From positions 1 through 11,697 of the forward strand of contig VFKJ01000332.1 in assembly GCA_009885595.1 (NCBI GenBank): a stretch of DNA of 11,697 nucleotides, given 5' to 3'. This document shows, piece after piece, positions 7,379 to 11,697 of this stretch. The notes under the pieces are model-generated. The model ran no database searches and was not told the origin of the DNA. It saw nothing but the letters and a program-made list of their open reading frames with translations. Made by a program: the position numbers and the translations under genes. Position 1 is the first letter of the stretch; every line of letters starts with the position of its first letter. This DNA is from Myxococcales bacterium (GTDB lineage Bacteria; Myxococcota; Myxococcia; Myxococcales; Myxococcaceae).

Positions 7379-8298
7379 GCTTCGTCCTCCTCACGCACCA
7401 GCTCGAGGTACGCCTCTTCCAACGGCCGCGCGGCGCGCGCCACCGAGTGAATGCGCGCGCCCGCCGCCACCAGCGCCGCCACCACGTCGGGGGCCTGCGC
7501 TTGACTGGCGAGCATCACCTTGAGCTTGTTCCCCTCGTGGTGCGCGGCCGGGGCGAAGGGCAGGCTCGCGAGCGCGGGCAGCAGCGCAGCGGCCTCGCCT
7601 TCCACGTGCACCTCGAGCGCGAGCCCTTCACGCCGCAGCTTGGTCAGGGCCGCCACCGTGCGCAGGTGCGACTTCACCACCGCCACCCGGGTGCACAGGC
7701 GCTCCACCTCGGCGAGGTTGTGACTGCAGAGCACCAGGGTGCGGCCCTCGGCCGCCAGCTCGGCCACCGCGTCCCGCACCGTGCGCGCCGACTGGGGATC
7801 GAGGCCCGAGGTGGGCTCGTCGAGGAAGATGACCTCGGGCTCGTGCACCAGGGTGCGAACGATCGCGAGCTTCTGCCGCATGCCCTTGCTGAACCCGCCC
7901 ACCGGCTCGTCCTCGCGCCCCGCGAGCCCGAAGCGCTCCAGGTAGCCTTGGGTCCTCTTCCACGCGGCCTTCTCGTCGACCTCGTGCAGGCGCATGAAGA
8001 ACGTCAGGTTCTCCCGCGCGCTCAGCCGCTCGTAGAGTCCCGGCTGCTCGGTGAGCAGGCCCACGCGCTTGCGCAGCGCCGTGCCGTCGGAAGCGCGCCC
8101 CAGCTCGATGCCGCACACCGTGCCCTTGCCGCGGGTCGGCGCGAGCAGCCCGGTCAACATGCGCACCGTGGTGGTCTTGCCCGCGCCGTTGGGGCCGAGC
8201 AGCCCGAAGACCTCTCCGGCCTTCACTTCGAAGGTGAGCCCGGTGACGGCGACGCGTTCACCGAAGCGCTTCTCGAGACCCTCGACCACGATGCTCAT
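7375..8298 (-). CDS. ABC transporter ATP-binding protein (ABC-2 exporter type)
   Basis: This is the cytoplasmic ATPase that would power the adjacent permease, 307 residues. The nucleotide-binding domain fills about residues 1-215: Walker A GPNGAGKT (35-42), Q-loop Q85 in LLTEQPG, signature FSKGMRQ (136-142), Walker B VIFLDEP (156-162) with catalytic Glu161, D-loop SGLD (164-167) and switch His193 in LCSHN. The FSKGM signature instead of LSGGQ is usual in this exporter subfamily (CcmA/NatA/DrrA-like). A C-terminal domain of about 90 residues, common in these ATPases, contains an Ala-rich stretch and ends acidic (EEDEA). The start at ATG 8298 lacks a strong ribosome binding site and lies 19 bases after the glycosyltransferase stop, which fits read-through transcription and perhaps reinitiation. 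Confidence 0.95.
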   Translation of the reverse strand: MSIVVEGLEKRFGERVAVTGLTFEVKAGEVFGLLGPNGAGKTTTVRMLTGLLAPTRGKGTVCGIELGRASDGTALRKRVGLLTEQPGLYERLSARENLTFFMRLHEVDEKAAWKRTQGYLERFGLAGREDEPVGGFSKGMRQKLAIVRTLVHEPEVIFLDEPTSGLDPQSARTVRDAVAELAAEGRTLVLCSHNLAEVERLCTRVAVVKSHLRTVAALTKLRREGLALEVHVEGEAAALLPALASLPFAPAAHHEGNKLKVMLASQAQAPDVVAALVAAGARIHSVARAARPLEEAYLELVREEDEA

Positions 8299-8317
8299 GT
8301 GACCCGAGGTCCGTCCG

Positions 8318-10603
8318 TCACTCGCCGATGATCACGAGCACGAACTTGTTGTTGAGGTCCTTGTCGACGAGCGTGATCGGCTTGTCGCCCACCGCGCTCT
8401 TGAGCATGCCCAGCCGCGCGTGCTCGACCAGGCTCCACTGGCGCCCGGGCTGGTCGGCGTAGTTCTTCATGCCGACCTGCGGGTTGTCCTTGATCTGCTT
8501 GACGGTGTTCCGCGAGTAGAAGGTCTCGCCCCGCCAGTTCATCAGGAACGCCGCGATGGGCTCATCGGGCTTGCGCTGCGAGTAGTAGCGCCAGAACTGA
8601 TCGCGCTGCGTCCAGTGGTGAGACAGCTGAACCCAGTGGCTCCAGTTGAACCACAGCGCGAACGACATCACCGCCGCCAGCCCCGCGGTGAACATCATCG
8701 CCCTCGAGCGCAGCATCGCGAACAGGCCGATGGTCACGCCGCCCAGCGCCATGCCCATGCCCATCAACTGCTTGATGTTGTAGCTGCCGAGCACCTTCGT
8801 CTCGGTGAGGAACGCGGGGTACGGGCGGTCGTAGTTGTAGACGAAGAGATCGGTGAAGTGTTTGGGCGTGGTCGCGAGGTCCTTGCCGACCAGGATGAAG
8901 AGCGGAATGCCGAACAGCAGCACCATGCCGTGCGCGTCGATGCCCTCTTCCCAGAGCTTGTCGATGAACATCCCCATCAGGATCGCCAGCGGCGCCAGCA
9001 TGGGCGCGGTGTAGTGGTGGAACTTGGTGGCGGAGTCGCCGATGAGCGTCCAGGTCACCACGAACCAGATCACCGCGATGAGGCCGACCCCGTCAGCCGC
9101 CGACAAGCCGCGGATCTTGAGGCGGCCCGCGGTGGCCAGCGCCCCCGGAATGATCGCCACCCAGGGGAACATCGCGTAGCCGCCCTGCAGGATGAAGTAG
9201 GTGAAGTCGCCGCCCGGGGTGGTGGTGTGGACGCCGCTCCCGAGCCGCGCGAAGTGGTCGTGAATGATGAAGCGGAACCAGAAGATCTTCGACTCGTCGT
9301 CGAGCCGCCAGAACGTGAACATCTCGTAGTACCAGGGCAGACACACCGCCAGGAACAGCAGGATCCCCGTGCCCAGCCGCATGTCGTACGCCATGCCGAA
9401 CACCGGCGGCGGGCGCACCAGGGTGGCCTTCTTGTCCATCCCCAACATCACCGTGGTGACCGCCCAGAAGGCGAGCGAGCCCCACATGATGGCCAGCCAC
9501 TGCGGCGCGCTGATGAGCGACACGTTGTCGATCACCGGCACCGCCATGAAGGTGGTGTTCCACTTCTTGCCCAGCGCGTACGCGATGCCGCCCACCACCA
9601 CTGCCGCGCCCAGGCCCGCGACCATCGGCATCAACAGGTGCTTCATCAGCCAGGCGAAGTGCGCGCCGATCGACCGCCAGGTCATCTCGCGCAGCGCGAC
9701 GTAGAGAATGAACACCACCATCGGAATGCCGAAGCCGAGCAGCCCCTTCGCCAGGGTCGCGATCGCGAAGAGAACGTACGCGCCGTACCACCACTCGCTG
9801 CGGTGCCTGGTGGTCTTGTCGAACAGCGCGACGATGGCGCAGGCCACCCCGGCGATGGTGGCGCTGATGATCGGGGTGTCGGTCACGGCCTGCCGCGAGA
9901 GCAGGAAGTACATCGGCATGGTGACCATCACCACCGCGGTGGCCAGCGCCGCCCTCGCGTTCACCGCGATCGTCAGCGCGTAGGTCAAAAGGCCGATGGC
10001 GAGGATGGAGAAGCCGGCGAACGGCAGCCGGAAGCCCCATTCGGTGAAGAGCGGCAGCGCGTCAGGGCCGGCCGCCACGGTGGCGAACTTCCACGGCAGG
10101 TTGACCGTCTTCGCCCACACGAAGAGCAGCAGGAAGAAGGCGCCGAAGAGAATCCCCAGCGCGCCCCAGAACTCCTTGGTGGCGGAAGCCCCCTTCAGCT
10201 TGCCCTGGTACAGCGCGAAGCCCAGGCCGCCGAGCAGCGCCGCGAGGAAGAGCGCCAACATCGGCCCCGCCTCTGCCGCCTGCAGCCCCAGCGCCTGCAT
10301 CCACATGGTGAAGGCGGGCTTGCTGAAGAACCACGCGTTCTCCCAGAACGGGTGCACGTAGTCGTTGCGCTGAATCATCTCGCGCGCGACCTCGCCGTAG
10401 TGGACCTCCCACGGATCCCAGAGGCCGACCGCGCCCAGGTAGGGCAAGAGCACCGCCGAGGCCAGCAGCACCGAGACCAGCGCAGCCCTCAGCTCTGCGG
10501 GCCACGCGCGCACCTTCGAGAAGATCGGCGCCGTGAGCGCCTCTTTCCCGAGGATGGCCTCGGTGAGGGTCGCCGGCTCATTCGTCGCCACCTGGGTGGA
10601 CAA
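8318..10603 (-). CDS. Polytopic GT39/ArnT-like glycosyltransferase (dolichyl-phosphate mannosyltransferase family)
   Basis: This is a GT-C fold inner-membrane enzyme of 761 residues that should transfer a sugar from a polyprenyl-phosphate donor to a protein or lipid on the periplasmic face. The first periplasmic loop after TM1 (about 41-60) carries WDPWE (62-66) and GEVAREM (70-76), then KPAFTMW (95-101); this is the acidic metal/catalytic loop of the family. SRQAVTDTP (236-244), ATLAKGLLG (282-290) and KFHHYTAPMLAPLA (527-540) are further family landmarks. About 12-14 transmembrane helices are apparent. The C-terminus (about 655-761) is hydrophilic and probably periplasmic. It is longer than ArnT (about 550). 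The start is TTG with GGAGGT six bases upstream, which decides it. It is followed 19 bases later by an ABC ATPase and permease, which suggests linked envelope glycan or lipid work. Donor and acceptor are unknown. Confidence 0.9.
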   Translation of the reverse strand: MSTQVATNEPATLTEAILGKEALTAPIFSKVRAWPAELRAALVSVLLASAVLLPYLGAVGLWDPWEVHYGEVAREMIQRNDYVHPFWENAWFFSKPAFTMWMQALGLQAAEAGPMLALFLAALLGGLGFALYQGKLKGASATKEFWGALGILFGAFFLLLFVWAKTVNLPWKFATVAAGPDALPLFTEWGFRLPFAGFSILAIGLLTYALTIAVNARAALATAVVMVTMPMYFLLSRQAVTDTPIISATIAGVACAIVALFDKTTRHRSEWWYGAYVLFAIATLAKGLLGFGIPMVVFILYVALREMTWRSIGAHFAWLMKHLLMPMVAGLGAAVVVGGIAYALGKKWNTTFMAVPVIDNVSLISAPQWLAIMWGSLAFWAVTTVMLGMDKKATLVRPPPVFGMAYDMRLGTGILLFLAVCLPWYYEMFTFWRLDDESKIFWFRFIIHDHFARLGSGVHTTTPGGDFTYFILQGGYAMFPWVAIIPGALATAGRLKIRGLSAADGVGLIAVIWFVVTWTLIGDSATKFHHYTAPMLAPLAILMGMFIDKLWEEGIDAHGMVLLFGIPLFILVGKDLATTPKHFTDLFVYNYDRPYPAFLTETKVLGSYNIKQLMGMGMALGGVTIGLFAMLRSRAMMFTAGLAAVMSFALWFNWSHWVQLSHHWTQRDQFWRYYSQRKPDEPIAAFLMNWRGETFYSRNTVKQIKDNPQVGMKNYADQPGRQWSLVEHARLGMLKSAVGDKPITLVDKDLNNKFVLVIIGE

Positions 10604-10609
10604 AGGGGT

Positions 10610-10615
10610 ACCTCC
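10610..10615 (-). promoter_or_regulatory. Ribosome binding site deciding a TTG start
   Basis: GGAGGT on the minus strand lies six bases before the TTG at 10603-10601. This near-perfect anti-16S match supports the rare start codon for the glycosyltransferase over any internal ATG. Confidence 0.8.
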
Positions 10616-10647
10616 AGCACTGAAAAGTGAGCGCCGTACGTCGCACG

Positions 10648-10666
10648 GTTGCCACCCCGAGGCAAC
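10648..10666. other. Hairpin between the histidine kinase and glycosyltransferase genes
   Basis: GTTGCC (10648-10653) and GGCAAC (10661-10666) can form a six-base-pair stem with a seven-base loop, just downstream of the kinase stop. No U-tract follows on the minus strand, so it is at best a weak terminator or an RNA end stabiliser. A second, imperfect dyad (CCGT/ACGG) lies between it and the glycosyltransferase ribosome binding site. Confidence 0.35.
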
Positions 10667-10678
10667 GAAACCCAGTGG

Positions 10679-11697
10679 TCAGCCCTTCTGACTTCCAAAC
10701 CACGCCAACAGATCTTTGAGCGCCGTCACCGTCACCGGCTTGGGAAGGTACGCGTCCATGCCCGCCGAGAGGCAGCGAATGTCGTCGCCCTTCATCGCGT
10801 TGGCGGTGAGCGCCACGATGGGAAGGTGCTGCCCGGTGCTCTTCTCATGCTCGCGGATGACGCCCGTCGCCGTGAGGCCGTCCATCACCGGCATTTGCAC
10901 GTCCATCACCACCAGGTCGCTCTCCCCCTTCGCGGCCGCCTCCACGCACTCCTGCCCGTTGCTCACCACCTGCACCGCGTGGCCCAGCTTGCGCAAGAGC
11001 GCCGCGGTCATCGAGGCGTTCACGGGATCGTCCTCGGCCAGCAGCACCCGCAGCGCGCGGGGGGCAGGGGTCACCCGCGAGGGCATCGGGGGCGTGTGGC
11101 TGATCACCACCGAGGGGAGCGGCACCTCGAGCTCGAACCTCGCGCCCTCTCTCAGCGCGCTCTTCAGCGCCACGTCGCCGCCCATCAGCCGCGCGATCCG
11201 ACGGGTGATGGCGAGCCCCAGGCCCGTGCCGCCGAAGCGCCGCGTGGTCGAGCCATCGGCCTGCTCGAAGGCCTGGAACAGGCGCGCGCGCACCTCGGGC
11301 GCGATGCCGATCCCGGTATCGTGCACGGCAAAGCGCAGCGTCCACTCGTCCTGCCGCTGCACGTCCACCAGCACCTCGCCGCTCTCGGTGAACTTGACCG
11401 CGTTGCCGATCAGGTTGGTCAGCACCTGGCGCAGCCGGTAGGGGTCGCCGCGCACCGCGCTGGCGAGGCGCTCGTCCAGGCGGCAGGCGATCTCGAGCTG
11501 TTTGGCATGCGCGCGCGGCGCGAGCAGCTGCACCACGTCCTCCACCGCCTGGTAGAGGTCGAAGTCCAGCGTTTCGGTCTCCAGCTTGCCGGCCTCGATC
11601 TTGGAGAAGTCGAGGATGTCATTGAGAATCACCATCAGCGATTCACCGGAACTGCGGAGCGTGTCGAGACAATCGGCCTGCTCGGCGTTGAGCTCCA
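10679..11697 (-). CDS. Hybrid sensor histidine kinase, C-terminal part (HATPase + receiver), N-terminus beyond the window
   Basis: This is a two-component hybrid kinase whose N-terminal sensor and phospho-accepting histidine lie past the right edge. The frame is open to 11697, so the ATG at 11635 is internal. The visible part begins within the second HisKA helix: ELNAEQADCLDTLRSSGESL, then LNDILDFSKIEAGKLE. Counting from that internal Met, the ATPase has the N-box LTNLIGNAVKF (72-82), G1 DTGIGI (106-111), F-box FEQAD (123-127) and G2 GGTGLGLAI (135-143). After a Pro-rich linker, a receiver domain starts at LRVLLAEDD (195-203), with phospho-acceptor D245 in VVMDVQMPVMDG, T278 in LTAN and K299 in LPKP. 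No HPt domain follows, and the protein ends shortly after the receiver. No separate response regulator is visible, so its output partner is elsewhere. The stop lies 75 bases before the glycosyltransferase start. Confidence 0.95.
   Translation of the reverse strand, partial: ELNAEQADCLDTLRSSGESLMVILNDILDFSKIEAGKLETETLDFDLYQAVEDVVQLLAPRAHAKQLEIACRLDERLASAVRGDPYRLRQVLTNLIGNAVKFTESGEVLVDVQRQDEWTLRFAVHDTGIGIAPEVRARLFQAFEQADGSTTRRFGGTGLGLAITRRIARLMGGDVALKSALREGARFELEVPLPSVVISHTPPMPSRVTPAPRALRVLLAEDDPVNASMTAALLRKLGHAVQVVSNGQECVEAAAKGESDLVVMDVQMPVMDGLTATGVIREHEKSTGQHLPIVALTANAMKGDDIRCLSAGMDAYLPKPVTVTALKDLLAWFGSQKG

Noticed and set aside
8420..10630. Plus-strand 736-codon open frame opposite the glycosyltransferase
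   Set aside because: It is a long shadow frame produced by GC-rich codon bias. Its His/Arg/Glu/Gln-rich product has no domain motif, while the minus strand has GT39 landmarks and an excellent ribosome binding site.

Overview
The window is GC-rich bacterial DNA with strong G/C preference at third codon positions. Few gaps exceed 100 bases. The gene set and protein style suggest a myxobacterium or a related high-GC deltaproteobacterium: a hybrid histidine kinase, an SPFH/SHOCT protein, a large GT39-type glycosyltransferase, and a lipoprotein that looks like an M3 peptidase without its zinc ligands. The lineage is an inference from gene style, not a measurement. I find no rRNA, tRNA, CRISPR array, insertion sequence, integrase or phage gene. 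The region reads as ordinary chromosomal backbone.

Left block (1-3185, all minus strand). Reading downstream, the order is a 26-residue mini-ORF, epmA (EF-P lysine ligase), a PlsC-family acyltransferase, and an RNB-family exoribonuclease that runs off the left edge. The mini-ORF stop abuts the epmA GTG start, and the acyltransferase and ribonuclease genes overlap by ATGA. This looks like one transcription unit covering translation-factor modification, phospholipid synthesis and RNA turnover. A palindromic GC-rich repeat lies in frame inside epmA.

Middle block (3259-6581). A plus-strand lipoprotein with a degenerate gluzincin active site converges on a minus-strand SPFH/SHOCT protein. Their stop codons lie in a perfect tandem 14-bp duplication. 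Divergent from the SPFH gene is a plus-strand class I methyltransferase. Its stop codon shares a palindromic TTAA with the stop of the next, convergent gene.

Right block (6578-11697, all minus strand). A hybrid histidine kinase, truncated by the right edge, precedes a 75-bp gap. After it come a polytopic GT39/ArnT-like glycosyltransferase (TTG start with an excellent ribosome binding site), an ABC ATPase and an ABC-2 permease. The last three are tightly spaced and probably co-transcribed.

I did not find a clear new multi-gene defence or metabolic system. The points most worth a second look are the peptidase-like lipoprotein without histidine ligands, the RNB enzyme with an altered active site, and the repeat inside epmA.
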